Positions 42,999 to 52,060 of a stretch of DNA of 64,000 bases are shown in pieces; position 1 is the stretch's first letter, and each line of letters opens with the position of its first letter. The notes below the pieces were generated by a model that was not told where the DNA came from, did no database searches, and saw nothing but the letters and a program-made list of their open reading frames with translations. Position numbers and translations under genes: made by a program. This DNA comes from Allobosea robiniae (GTDB lineage Bacteria; Pseudomonadota; Alphaproteobacteria; Rhizobiales; Beijerinckiaceae), in NCBI RefSeq assembly GCF_900102525.1, contig NZ_FNBZ01000004.1, positions 62,001 to 126,000 on the forward strand, given 5' to 3'.

Positions 42999-43385
42999 AT
43001 GCAGTTTCTGTCGCGCTTCCAGCCCTATGCACTCGGCCTGCTTCGCATCTTCGCCGCGCTGAGCTTCATCTCGCACGGCACGCAGAAGCTGTTCGGCTTC
43101 CCGGCTGCTCCGTCCTGGGGCCTGCCCTCCGCCATGAGCCTGCCCTGGACCGCCGGCGTGATCGAGATCGTCGGCGGCGCGCTCGTCCTCGTCGGGTTCT
43201 TCACCCGGCCGGCCGCCTTCGTTCTCTCCGGCCTGATGGCCGTCGCCTACTGGATGGCCCATGGCTCGAAGGGCTTCTATCCGCTGCTGAACGGCGGCGA
43301 GGCGGCAATGCTGTTCTGCTTCATCTTCCTCTACATCGCGACCGCCGGCCCCGGCGCCTTCGCGCTCGATTCCCGCAAGAACTGA
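42999..43385 (+). CDS. DoxX family membrane protein
   Basis: The 128-residue protein has four membrane helices; QPYALGLLRIFAALSFISHGTQKLFG and the following GAP-SWGLPSAMSLPWTAGVIEIVGG are the DoxX pattern. Members are linked to redox balance or membrane-bound complexes. It is followed by a strong terminator shared with the convergent trxA. Confidence 0.88.
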   Translation: MQFLSRFQPYALGLLRIFAALSFISHGTQKLFGFPAAPSWGLPSAMSLPWTAGVIEIVGGALVLVGFFTRPAAFVLSGLMAVAYWMAHGSKGFYPLLNGGEAAMLFCFIFLYIATAGPGAFALDSRKN

Positions 43386-43407
43386 CATTCGACGGCGCAT
43401 GACGACG

Positions 43408-43443
43408 AAAGGCCCGCCTCCTTATCGGAAGCGGGCCTTTTTT
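43408..43443. terminator. Bidirectional terminator between doxX and trxA
   Basis: AAAGGCCCGC (43408-43417) and GCGGGCCTTT (43431-43440) pair, followed by further T residues on the plus strand. The opposite strand has only a short T run, so it serves doxX mainly. Confidence 0.85.
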
Positions 43444-43462
43444 CATGTCTGAAGCAGGCGGA

Positions 43463-43783
43463 TCAGACCGCCGCGGAGATCCAGCGCGAGAGATCGCTCT
43501 TGGGGGCGGCGCCGACCTTCTGGGAGGCGAGCTTGCCGTCCTTGAACAGCATCAGCGTCGGGATCGAGCGGATGCCGAACTGAGCCGGAATCTGCTGGTT
43601 CTCGTCGACATTCATCTTGACGATCTTGACCTTGCCGCCGAGCTCGGTCGCGATTTCCTCGAGCGCCGGGCCGATCATGCGGCAGGGACCGCACCATTCC
43701 GCCCAAAAATCCACCACGACCGGCTCGGACGACTTCAGGACATCGGCCTCGAAGCTCGCGTCGGTTACCTTGCTCGTTGCCAT
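43463..43783 (-). CDS. trxA: Thioredoxin
   Basis: The 106-residue protein has the WCGPC redox site (residues 30-34), the cis-Pro in [13 protein letters not shown] and the VDVWAEW-like strand. It reduces disulfides in the cytoplasm and supplies electrons to MsrA/MsrB and ribonucleotide reductase. Length and start agree with TrxA. It stands downstream of addA in the usual alphaproteobacterial order, separated here by a DUF1345 gene. Confidence 0.95.
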   Translation of the reverse strand: MATSKVTDASFEADVLKSSEPVVVDFWAEWCGPCRMIGPALEEIATELGGKVKIVKMNVDENQQIPAQFGIRSIPTLMLFKDGKLASQKVGAAPKSDLSRWISAAV

Positions 43784-43899
43784 GACTGGCTGCCTTTCGA
43801 ATCCATGGGCGGCATCGTCGCCCTTCGCCAGCGAAGCTATGAACGCCGGCCCCTCCGGTCAAGGCGCGTGCACCGCAGGGCGGAGGTGAGGCCGGCGCG

Positions 43900-44559
43900 T
43901 CACGACCCGCCCGAGACCAGGCTCGCCCCGACATTGATCGCCATCGCCAGGATCGAGGTGTTGAAGACGAAGGCCAGGATCGAATGCACAAGCACGACGC
44001 CGCGCGCGCGGCGCGTGGTCACGCCGACATCCGAGGTCTGCGAGGTGCAGCCGATCGTGCAGGAGAAATACAGGAAATCGACATAGTTCGGCGTGCCGCT
44101 GCCGGGAAAATCGAGACAGGGCTCGGTCTTGCCGCCGCGATAATAGATGCCGGCATAGTGCAGGGTGAAGAAGGCGTGCAGCAACGTCCAGGAACACAGG
44201 ATCGTGACGCCGCCGAGCGCGAGATGGGCGCCGCGCTCAGCCGCCGGCACCGCCCCGATGCCGGTGAGCTGGACCGCGATGGCCGCAAGGCTCGCCGTCG
44301 CCGCGAGGCAGGATATGACGAGGATGGCGACGGCGCCCTCGTCCTGCTGCTCCGCCCGCGCCCGAATCTGATCGACCGTCTCCGTGAACATCGTCGCTGC
44401 CAGCAGGCCGAGATAGAGGACGGCGCCGGCATCCCAGGCGACCAGCAGGCGCGTCGCCCAGCGCCAGTCGCCCGGCAACAGCATCGCGAGCAAGGCTCCC
44501 GCGGCCAGAGCGATCAGCAGACGCGGGCGCAGGGCGAGGGAATGCGGCACGAATTTCAT
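43900..44559 (-). CDS. DUF1345 membrane protein
   Basis: The 219-residue protein has about five membrane helices and the DUF1345 pattern (WDAGAVLYLGLL, YADFLYFS-type segment VDFLYFSCTIGCTSQTSDVGVTTRRAR). Function unknown. Its start overlaps the addA stop in ATGA, so it belongs to the add operon. Confidence 0.85.
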   Translation of the reverse strand: MKFVPHSLALRPRLLIALAAGALLAMLLPGDWRWATRLLVAWDAGAVLYLGLLAATMFTETVDQIRARAEQQDEGAVAILVISCLAATASLAAIAVQLTGIGAVPAAERGAHLALGGVTILCSWTLLHAFFTLHYAGIYYRGGKTEPCLDFPGSGTPNYVDFLYFSCTIGCTSQTSDVGVTTRRARGVVLVHSILAFVFNTSILAMAINVGASLVSGGS

Positions 44560-47500
44560 GGCGGGAACGATCCCTCGGCGGAAGCGGCTTCCTCACCGGC
44601 GGCCAGGGCCGCGAGCGCGGTGTCGAGGCGGCCGGCCTCCAGTTCGAAACAGGCGAGGCTCGCCGTATAGATCACCAGAGCCCGAACCTCCCGCCCCGGA
44701 TAGATCTCCCGCATCAGCGCGGCATAGGCGGCAAGCTGGGCGATCGTCGTGACCGGGATCGCATCGGCCTCGCGCGGGGGCCGGGCCGTGGTCTTGAAAT
44801 CGGCGACGACGACGCTCTCGGCGGTCACCGCCAACCGGTCGATCCGCCCGGATACGGCCCGCGCCGCGCCATCCGCCAGGCGGATCGAACCCGCGACAGG
44901 GACTTCCGCCAGGGCATCCGGGGCGAAGAGCCTGGCCAGCGCCGGGGCGGCCAGCAGGTGCAGGGCGTCCGTGACGATGATTGCCCGCCTTTCGGGCGGC
45001 AGGGCTCCGCCACGCGCCTGCGCCAGGGCCGCCGCCGTCGCCGGGCGACGCGCCTCGGGAACGCCCGGCAGGACCTGCAGGAGCAAATGCGCCAGCCGGC
45101 CGGCCGCCGCCGCTTCGGCGAGGAAAGGACCGTCGCCCGGCCGCTCCTCGCCATCAGCCGCGGCAAGCGCGCTCGACGGCTTCAGCGGCGGCAAGGGTTC
45201 GGCTTCGCGCGCGACCCGCTCGGACAGCCAGGACGGCACGGCGGAAGGCACGGCCTCTCCTTGTATCCGGCCGGTCTCCTCTTCTGCCGATGACGGCGCG
45301 GAGACCATGAAGCGCAGCATCGCCTCGTCGCCGATCGGCTTCAGGCCGGCTTCCGACCGCATCAGCCCCTGCTCGATCATCGCATACCAGCTTCCGGGCG
45401 GCGCCTCGCCCTTGGCTTGCACGCCACAGACGATCAGCCGGTCCTCGGCGCGGGTCATCGCGACATAGAGCAGGCGATGATGCTCCTCGACCATCTGCGC
45501 GACCACCACGGCCTTGGCCGCAGCGGTCGCCGATACGTCCTCCGCGGCGGCGGGTGGCCAGAGCGGCACGAGCTCACCATGGGGCGACGGCACGGCCAGG
45601 ATCTTCGGCAGGCGCCTCGCACCGGGCTCAGGCCCGAGATCGGCGAGGATGACGATCTTCGCCTCCAGCCCCTTCGAACCATGCACGGTCATGACGCGGA
45701 CCTCACCGGCGCTGGCCGAGAGATCGCGCTTCACATCGGCGGCGCTGCCGGCGACATGCTGGAGGAAACCGGCGAGCGAGGGGCCGTAGCGGCGCTCGTG
45801 ATCGAGCGCGGCGTTGAGGAAGGCATCGAGCGCGTCGCCGGACTCGGCGCCCAGCCGGGCCAGGGCGAGGTTGCGCCCGCCACCGGGGCCGAGCAGGTCG
45901 GCGAAGAAGCGGAACGGCCCGCAACGCCCGGCCTCCCGCGTCCAATGGGTGAGCTTCGCCTCGGCAGCGGCATAGCGCGGTTCGCCGGCCGCCGCCTCCT
46001 GCAGAGCGGCACGCAGCGAGCCCTTGCGGTTCGGCGCAAGGCGCAGAAGATCGTCGTCGTCGAGATCGATCAAGGGCGTCTTGAGCGCGGTGGCGAGCGT
46101 CAGGTCATCGTCGGGCAGCAGCAGGGCGCGGCCGAGCACGACGAGATCCTCCACCGCCGGATGCTCGGCCAGCGTCAAACGATCGCGGCCGGCGACGGGG
46201 ACGCCGGCATCCTTCAACGCCTTGACGATCGCCTCGAACAGCGCACCGCGCTGGCGCAGCAGGATCATAACGTCGCCCGCCGCGAAGGGATGGCCGAGAT
46301 CGTCGCGGCCGGCGTCGTGCCAGCGCCGCAAGGTGCGCGCGATGCGCTCGGCGAGCTTCACCGTGCCGCTGCGCCGCTCGGGTGCGTCGACCGGCGTCGT
46401 CCAGGCATCGGGCGGCTCGCCGGTATCGTTCGCGGCGAGCGGCCAGATATCGACGGTTCCGGGTGCGTTGCGACGGACCGTATCGTGGATTTCCGGCCGC
46501 GCCGCACCGTCGAAGACGAGGCCGCGCGCGTGCTCGGGCAGCGCGAAGACAGCATCCACCGCCTGCATGATGTCCGGCGCCGAGCGGAAGGAGGTGTTGA
46601 GGCTGATCGCCTCGAAATCCTGTTTCGCGGCCGTAACCCGCGTCTCGAGCGCCCGGCGCTCCTCGCCGAACGCGGCGGGCGCGGCGCCCTGGAAACCGTA
46701 GATCGACTGCTTCTCGTCGCCGACGACGAAGATGGTGCGCGGCTTCGCCCGGAGATCGCCGCCGCTGGTGAACTCCTCGGCAAGCTTGCGCAGGATCGCC
46801 CATTGCGCCTCGCCGGTGTCCTGCGCCTCGTCGAGCAGGATGTGGTCGATGCCGGCATCGAGCTTGTACAGCACCCAGGCCGCCTCGATCCGCTCCAGCA
46901 GCGAGCGCGTGCGTGCGATCAGGTCGTCATAGTCGAGCAGCGAGCGCAGGCTCTTCTGGCGCTGGTAGGAGGCGAGCATGCGCGTCACCAAAAGGCCAAG
47001 CGCCGCGCTGCGGTCGCGGATGGCGACGGCGTTCACCTGTTCGGCGGCGGCGAGCAGACAGGCGGCGAGCGCCTCCAGCGTTGCGAGCACGGCACCGTCG
47101 AACTCGGATTTGCCCTTGCCGCGGATATTGGCGTTGACCGTGCCGGCCTCGGTGATGAAGCCGCGCCGACAGAAGGCGACGGGATCGCCGTCATCCTGCC
47201 CGGCGAGCAGCGTCCGCAGCGTCGCCGCGAAGGTCTGGCGCGTGGCACTGCCCGCCTGGAGCGCCTCGACCAGCGCGTGAAGGCCCGGCAGTACGGCCAG
47301 ATCGGCGCGGAAGCACGCCCTGACCGCGTCGGCCGACAGATCCGGCGGGATACCGAGGAAGGCGGCGATGCCGGCCTTCACCGCCTCTGGATCGCGAGCC
47401 CGGCCATTCTCGTCGCTGAACAGGGCGCGCTGGCGCAGCGCCTCCTGGAACATGGTCTCGAACGAGTCCTGCGCCGCGAGCCTTGCGAGCAGGTCGAGTG

Positions 47501-48044
47501 CGCGCGCTTCCGGCCCATTCGGCTCGGCAGCGACGAGGGCGAGCAACTCGCGGCGCGCGGCGCGCAGCATCTCGGCCTGCGCCAGATCGTCGGCGACCTC
47601 GAAGCGGGGCGGCACATTCGCCTCGAACGGGGCTGCCTGCAGCACCCGCGTGCAGAAGGCGTGGATCGTCTCGATGCGCAGGCCGCCCGGCGTCTCCAGC
47701 GCCTGCGCGAAAAGGCGGCGGGCCTTGGCCCGCTCGGCCGCATTCGGTGCCCGGCCGGTGAGGTTCGCCAGCTCCTTGGCGAGCGCCTCGTCGGAGAGCG
47801 TCGCCCAGGCACTCAAGGCCCTGAAGATGCGGTTGGCCATATTGGCGGCCGCCGCCTTGGTATAGGTGATGCAGAGCATCCGGCCGGGCGCGACATCGTC
47901 GAGCAGCAGCCTGAGCACGCGGTTGACCAGCACATGGGTCTTGCCCGAGCCGGCATTGGCCGAGACCCAGGCGGAAAGGCCGGGATCGGCGGCCTGCGCC
48001 TGGCGCTGGTTGGTCAGCGACGGGACGATCCAGCCGGGCCTCAT
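44556..48044 (-). CDS. addA: Double-strand break repair helicase-nuclease AddA
   Basis: The 1162-residue protein has a UvrD-like helicase with the Walker A motif SANAGSGKTHVLVNRVLRLL, DEAQDT motif II and the usual motif VI, plus a C-terminal PD-(D/E)XK nuclease (VSGRIDRLAVTAESVVVADFKT). It works with AddB to process double-strand ends for RecA. It overlaps the addB stop (ATGA) and is coupled to it. Length matches alphaproteobacterial AddA. Confidence 0.95.
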   Translation of the reverse strand: MRPGWIVPSLTNQRQAQAADPGLSAWVSANAGSGKTHVLVNRVLRLLLDDVAPGRMLCITYTKAAAANMANRIFRALSAWATLSDEALAKELANLTGRAPNAAERAKARRLFAQALETPGGLRIETIHAFCTRVLQAAPFEANVPPRFEVADDLAQAEMLRAARRELLALVAAEPNGPEARALDLLARLAAQDSFETMFQEALRQRALFSDENGRARDPEAVKAGIAAFLGIPPDLSADAVRACFRADLAVLPGLHALVEALQAGSATRQTFAATLRTLLAGQDDGDPVAFCRRGFITEAGTVNANIRGKGKSEFDGAVLATLEALAACLLAAAEQVNAVAIRDRSAALGLLVTRMLASYQRQKSLRSLLDYDDLIARTRSLLERIEAAWVLYKLDAGIDHILLDEAQDTGEAQWAILRKLAEEFTSGGDLRAKPRTIFVVGDEKQSIYGFQGAAPAAFGEERRALETRVTAAKQDFEAISLNTSFRSAPDIMQAVDAVFALPEHARGLVFDGAARPEIHDTVRRNAPGTVDIWPLAANDTGEPPDAWTTPVDAPERRSGTVKLAERIARTLRRWHDAGRDDLGHPFAAGDVMILLRQRGALFEAIVKALKDAGVPVAGRDRLTLAEHPAVEDLVVLGRALLLPDDDLTLATALKTPLIDLDDDDLLRLAPNRKGSLRAALQEAAAGEPRYAAAEAKLTHWTREAGRCGPFRFFADLLGPGGGRNLALARLGAESGDALDAFLNAALDHERRYGPSLAGFLQHVAGSAADVKRDLSASAGEVRVMTVHGSKGLEAKIVILADLGPEPGARRLPKILAVPSPHGELVPLWPPAAAEDVSATAAAKAVVVAQMVEEHHRLLYVAMTRAEDRLIVCGVQAKGEAPPGSWYAMIEQGLMRSEAGLKPIGDEAMLRFMVSAPSSAEEETGRIQGEAVPSAVPSWLSERVAREAEPLPPLKPSSALAAADGEERPGDGPFLAEAAAAGRLAHLLLQVLPGVPEARRPATAAALAQARGGALPPERRAIIVTDALHLLAAPALARLFAPDALAEVPVAGSIRLADGAARAVSGRIDRLAVTAESVVVADFKTTARPPREADAIPVTTIAQLAAYAALMREIYPGREVRALVIYTASLACFELEAGRLDTALAALAAGEEAASAEGSFPP

Positions 48045-51000
48045 ACCTCGCCCCCCTCGTCACCACCGGGCGCCGCCGACCATTCCTTGACGCGGGCGAG
48101 GTGGTCATAGGGGCTGGCATAGCGGATATAGTCGGGCGCGCGGCGCGAGACGAAGGGCTCGCGGCCCGAGCGCAGGGCGCCGAGATATTCGAGCAGGCGT
48201 TCGAGATGAAGCGCGGCGACATCGGCCAAAGACTCGTCGCCGAACTTGAACGGCGTGCTCGTTCCCCAGCTCTTGGGATCGTGGTGGAGCTTGATATAGA
48301 GCACGTCGTCGACCGGCAGCGGCCCGGCCAGCCCCTTGAAGCCGGCGCGCGCCGCCAGATCGGCTTCCAGTGTCAATTGCGGTGCAAAGCCCTTCTCGAC
48401 CTGCTTCTTGGAGGGCGGCGCTCCCGTCTTGAAATCGACGATGCGCAGCGAAGGTGTTCGCGTCAGCTCGATCCGGTCGGCCTTGCCGCTCAAGCGGAAT
48501 TCGCTGCCATCGGCGAGCGGGAAGCTCGCGACCGTGAAGAGCTCGACGCCGATGCGGCCGATATCGCCGCGTCGGCGCTCCTCCCAGCGGATGAAATGGC
48601 CAGCCGTCAGCAGGAAGCGCGGCCACCAGAAGGCCTTGACCTCCGGCACGTCGTCATAGGCGCGGAAGAGCCGGGCGCCGATCTCGACCAATTGGCCGAG
48701 CGCATCCGCCGGCAGCCCTTCGGGATAGGTCGTGGTGAATTCCTCGACGATGCCGTGCAAGAGCTTGCCGCGATCCTGCGCGGTCGGGTCCGCCACGAGA
48801 TCATCGAGCGCGTCGAGCTTCAGGATCTTGCGGGCATGGATCTGGTAGGGGTCGCGATAGAGCGTCTCGACCTCGGTAACGCTGAGCGAGAGCGGCTGGA
48901 GATCGCGCGGCGGGCGCGGCGCCGGACGGGCGGTCGGCCTGACATCGGCGGGAGCGCTCAGGATACCGGCCAAAGCCCGCAGCTTCGCCCCCTCGTCCAC
49001 GGCCTTCGCCCAGACCGGCTGCGGCGTCACCGCCTGCAGGCGCTGCCAGAAGCGCGAGGCGATGGTCTCGGCCTCGCCGGCCTTGCGGGGGCGCGTCAGC
49101 GTCACCTGCGGCGCCAGAGCGGCCATGACGAAGTCATGCGCAGTCTGGCCGACGCGCCGCTCCGGCGGCGACAGGCCGAGCTCGGCCCGCATCGGCCGGT
49201 TGATGAAGGAATCGGTCGTGGTCTGCGGCGGCCAGACGGTCTCGTTGAGCCCGCCGAGCACGACATGGTCAGCCTCCAGCAGGCGCGCTTCGAGCAGCCC
49301 CCAGATCGCGACGCGCGGATAGCCGGGCGTTGCACGCTTGACCACGGTCTCGGCCAGCAGCCCGTCGAGGATGGCGACGAAATCCCGCGCCGTGCCATCC
49401 GGCGGCATGACGGCCTCGGCGGCGGCGAGTTCGTCGAAGAGCCCTGACAGGGCCTCGCCATCCGGCCCGACGAAGGCGAGCGGCGTGCCCGCCTCGCTCT
49501 GGCTGAAGGCGGTGACAGCTTCGCGCGCTGCGGCGACGACGGTGGCCAATGACGGCGTCGCGGCGGCGAATGCCTCGCGCAAGGATGCGCTTGCTGCCCC
49601 GAGTCCACGCAATACGGCAGCGGCGGTCGCCTGGTCCTCCGCCGCCAGCCGGGCGCGCGGACGCGGAACGTGCCCGCTTTTGCGGATCGCCTCCCAGTTT
49701 GCGAGCGCGACTTCCAGCCCGGGCATCCCCCGGCCCACCGCCTGCCCGCGCCATGTCCCAATATCGAGCGCGGCAGCGCCGTGTGTCAGCGCCGCCTTCC
49801 CGAGGCCGAGCCGGCAGAGCGGGTGGGCGAGCAATGGCACAAGCGCGACCGGCGCCATCTCGGCCAGTACCGCTTCGAGGATCAGGCGCAGCAGCGAACC
49901 GGCCGGCCAACGCCCGAGCGGCAGGCCGGCGGAATCGTCGACCTCGACGCCCCAGCGCCTGAGCTCGACCGCGACGCGCTCGGCCAGCCCGCGATCCGGC
50001 GTCACCAACGCTGCATGGGCGCCGGGCCGCTCCAGCGTCTCGCGCAGGGCGATGGCGACGATGAGCGCCTCCTCGCGTTCATCCGCAGCCTCGACGACGC
50101 GCAGATCCTGGAAGCCCTCCGCCGCCATCCTTTCCGGAACACGCGCCCCGAGATCGGACCAGAGTTCGGTGACCGAGGCCGGCAACATCGCCTCGCGCAG
50201 CAGCGCGGCGCGGGCTTCGCGTGCGGCGGCGGGCTGCGCCAGCTCACGGACATCGTCACGATCCGCGGCGAGGGTCTCCATCAGGTGATGCAGGGCGGCC
50301 TGCGGATGCGAATGGGCCGGCTCCTTCGCGATCGCATCCCAGGCGCGAGCCTCCAGTCCGAGATCGATGCCGGGCAGGACCACCGCTCCGTTCGGCAGTC
50401 TCGCGATGGCCGCGAGCAGCCGGGCCGTGGCCGGAACCGTACCGGTCGAGCCGGCGGCGATGATCGGCCCGCTCGCCCCGCCGCCAACCAGCCTGTCGCG
50501 CTCGGCCGCGAGCATGCGGTTGCGGAAGGCGGCCGGATCGCAGGCGCCGCGCTCGACGAGGATTTCGGGCCAGGCTTCGCCGAGAATGGCGAGGAAGCCG
50601 GCATTGAGCTGCCAGACGCGATCGAAACGGGCGGCATCGAGCGAGGCGAGCCGTTCGACCGAAACGCCTTCGGTCTGCATCTGGTCTAGCAGGGCCGCGA
50701 GATCGCCGGCGAGCCCATAGGCCTCGGCCAGCGTCGCCGGCACCAGCGCGGGCTCGGCCGGATCGAGCTTGAGATGGCTGCGATTGGCCGTGCGGCCCCA
50801 GGCATCGACCAGCCGCGTCAGCAGCATGCGGCGTTCGAGCGGGGCGATCGGCGAGACGCGTTCTTCTGCCCAGGCACCGGCGCCGATCAGCGCCGTTTCG
50901 GCTTCGTCGACATCGCCGAGCGGGACGATGCGCGGCAGCAGCAAGGGCCTGCCGCCAAGCTTTCCGGCGAGGATCGCGGCGAAGGCGCGGGCGGCGCGGC

Positions 51001-51148
51001 GCGTCGGCAGGTAGAGTGTCGCGCGCGCCATCGCCGCGGGATCGGCGGGGTCGTGGACCGGGCCCAGCCGCCCGTCGAGCATCGCCTGCGCCAGCACCTC
51101 CAAGAAGGGGGCGCCGGCCGGGATGCTGAACAGGTTGAGCTCAGGCAT
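48041..51148 (-). CDS. addB: Double-strand break repair protein AddB
   Basis: The 1035-residue protein has an N-terminal helicase-like part (inactive in the family; LYLPTRRAARAFAAILAGKLGG), and a C-terminal nuclease domain with GKADRIELTRTPSLRIVDFKTG. The cysteines of the iron-sulfur cluster seen in Firmicutes AddB are not evident (DPYQIHARKIL in that place), as in other alphaproteobacteria. The ATG at 51148 was chosen because ATGCCTGA overlaps the murU stop. Confidence 0.93.
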   Translation of the reverse strand: MPELNLFSIPAGAPFLEVLAQAMLDGRLGPVHDPADPAAMARATLYLPTRRAARAFAAILAGKLGGRPLLLPRIVPLGDVDEAETALIGAGAWAEERVSPIAPLERRMLLTRLVDAWGRTANRSHLKLDPAEPALVPATLAEAYGLAGDLAALLDQMQTEGVSVERLASLDAARFDRVWQLNAGFLAILGEAWPEILVERGACDPAAFRNRMLAAERDRLVGGGASGPIIAAGSTGTVPATARLLAAIARLPNGAVVLPGIDLGLEARAWDAIAKEPAHSHPQAALHHLMETLAADRDDVRELAQPAAAREARAALLREAMLPASVTELWSDLGARVPERMAAEGFQDLRVVEAADEREEALIVAIALRETLERPGAHAALVTPDRGLAERVAVELRRWGVEVDDSAGLPLGRWPAGSLLRLILEAVLAEMAPVALVPLLAHPLCRLGLGKAALTHGAAALDIGTWRGQAVGRGMPGLEVALANWEAIRKSGHVPRPRARLAAEDQATAAAVLRGLGAASASLREAFAAATPSLATVVAAAREAVTAFSQSEAGTPLAFVGPDGEALSGLFDELAAAEAVMPPDGTARDFVAILDGLLAETVVKRATPGYPRVAIWGLLEARLLEADHVVLGGLNETVWPPQTTTDSFINRPMRAELGLSPPERRVGQTAHDFVMAALAPQVTLTRPRKAGEAETIASRFWQRLQAVTPQPVWAKAVDEGAKLRALAGILSAPADVRPTARPAPRPPRDLQPLSLSVTEVETLYRDPYQIHARKILKLDALDDLVADPTAQDRGKLLHGIVEEFTTTYPEGLPADALGQLVEIGARLFRAYDDVPEVKAFWWPRFLLTAGHFIRWEERRRGDIGRIGVELFTVASFPLADGSEFRLSGKADRIELTRTPSLRIVDFKTGAPPSKKQVEKGFAPQLTLEADLAARAGFKGLAGPLPVDDVLYIKLHHDPKSWGTSTPFKFGDESLADVAALHLERLLEYLGALRSGREPFVSRRAPDYIRYASPYDHLARVKEWSAAPGGDEGGEV

Positions 51149-51884
51149 CGACCGGCTGGGCGGCGGCGAACACGGCCTCGGCCGGCGCGATCGCCTCGGG
51201 CGTGCCGACATGCAGCCAGCGGCCTTCCAGCCGCTCGCCGAACAGGCGGCCGCGCGCGATGGCACGGTCGAAGAGCAGGTTGAGCGAGAACGGCCCTTCC
51301 GGCGTATCGGCAAAGAGCTCCGGCTTCAGGATCGCGACGCCGGCATAGACGTGAGGTGCGCTCGCGGCGCTGCCCCGGCGGGACAGGCGGGCGTCATCGG
51401 CCAGGACAAAATCGCCGGCACCGTCGAAGCCGAGGCTGGTTTCGCGATCGGCGAGCAGGAGCAGCATGTCCATCCGCGCGGGGTCCCAGGCGGCCGCCAT
51501 CGCCTTCATCGCGGGCCGGCCGGTCTCGCGCCAGAGCGCATCGGAATTGACGTGGAAGAAGGGCGCGGCACCCAGCAAGGGCAGCGCCTTCCGGACGCCG
51601 CCGCCGGTCTCCAGCAGCTCCGCGCGTTCATCCGAGATGGTGATGCGGGGGCGGGTGCGATCGACGAGATGCGTTTCGACCTGCCCGGCGAGATGGTGGA
51701 CGTTGACGACCGCTTCCTCGACGCCGGCCTCGGCCAGCCGGTCGAGCATATGGTCGAGCATCGCCTTGCCGCCGATCCTGACCAGCGGCTTCGGCAGCGT
51801 GTCGGTGATCGGGCGCATGCGCTGCCCGAGCCCGGCCGCCAGCACCATCGCCCGGCGGATCGGCGGCGAAGCGGTTGTGGTCAC
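51141..51884 (-). CDS. murU: Nucleotidyltransferase, MurU type
   Basis: The 247-residue protein has the nucleotidyltransferase motif MVLAAGLGQRMRPITDTLPKPLVRIGG. Beside amgK it is probably the MurNAc-1-phosphate uridylyltransferase of the cell-wall recycling route that bypasses de novo UDP-MurNAc synthesis. It is separated from tsaE-amgK by a 176-base repeat-bearing gap, so it may have its own promoter. General sugar-phosphate nucleotidyltransferase function is the alternative. Confidence 0.85.
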   Translation of the reverse strand: MTTTASPPIRRAMVLAAGLGQRMRPITDTLPKPLVRIGGKAMLDHMLDRLAEAGVEEAVVNVHHLAGQVETHLVDRTRPRITISDERAELLETGGGVRKALPLLGAAPFFHVNSDALWRETGRPAMKAMAAAWDPARMDMLLLLADRETSLGFDGAGDFVLADDARLSRRGSAASAPHVYAGVAILKPELFADTPEGPFSLNLLFDRAIARGRLFGERLEGRWLHVGTPEAIAPAEAVFAAAQPVDA

Positions 51885-51958
51885 GCGAATCTCCGTAGTG
51901 ATCGGCTTGAGACTAGAGCGGATTGCGATCGGATACCAACGGCGCTCGCGTCTGTCTC

Positions 51959-52049
51959 GTCGTCATTGCGAGCGTAGCGAAGCAATCCAGGCGCGGCAGA
52001 GCGCTACGTCCCCCTGGATTGCTGCGGATCTTGCGCTCCTCGCAATGAC
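51959..52049. repeat. REP-like element with imperfect inverted arms
   Basis: GTCATTGCGAGCGTAGCGAAGCAATCCAGG at the left is answered by CCTGGATTGCT...CTCGCAATGAC at the right. The core sequence is a widespread intergenic repeat. It separates tsaE-amgK from murU. Confidence 0.75.
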
Positions 52050-52060
52050 GGTCAGTCAGG

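Noticed and set aside
45417..48110. Plus-strand frame of 897 codons
   Set aside because: It is antisense to addA, whose motifs are clear; the long frame results from high GC and few stop codons.
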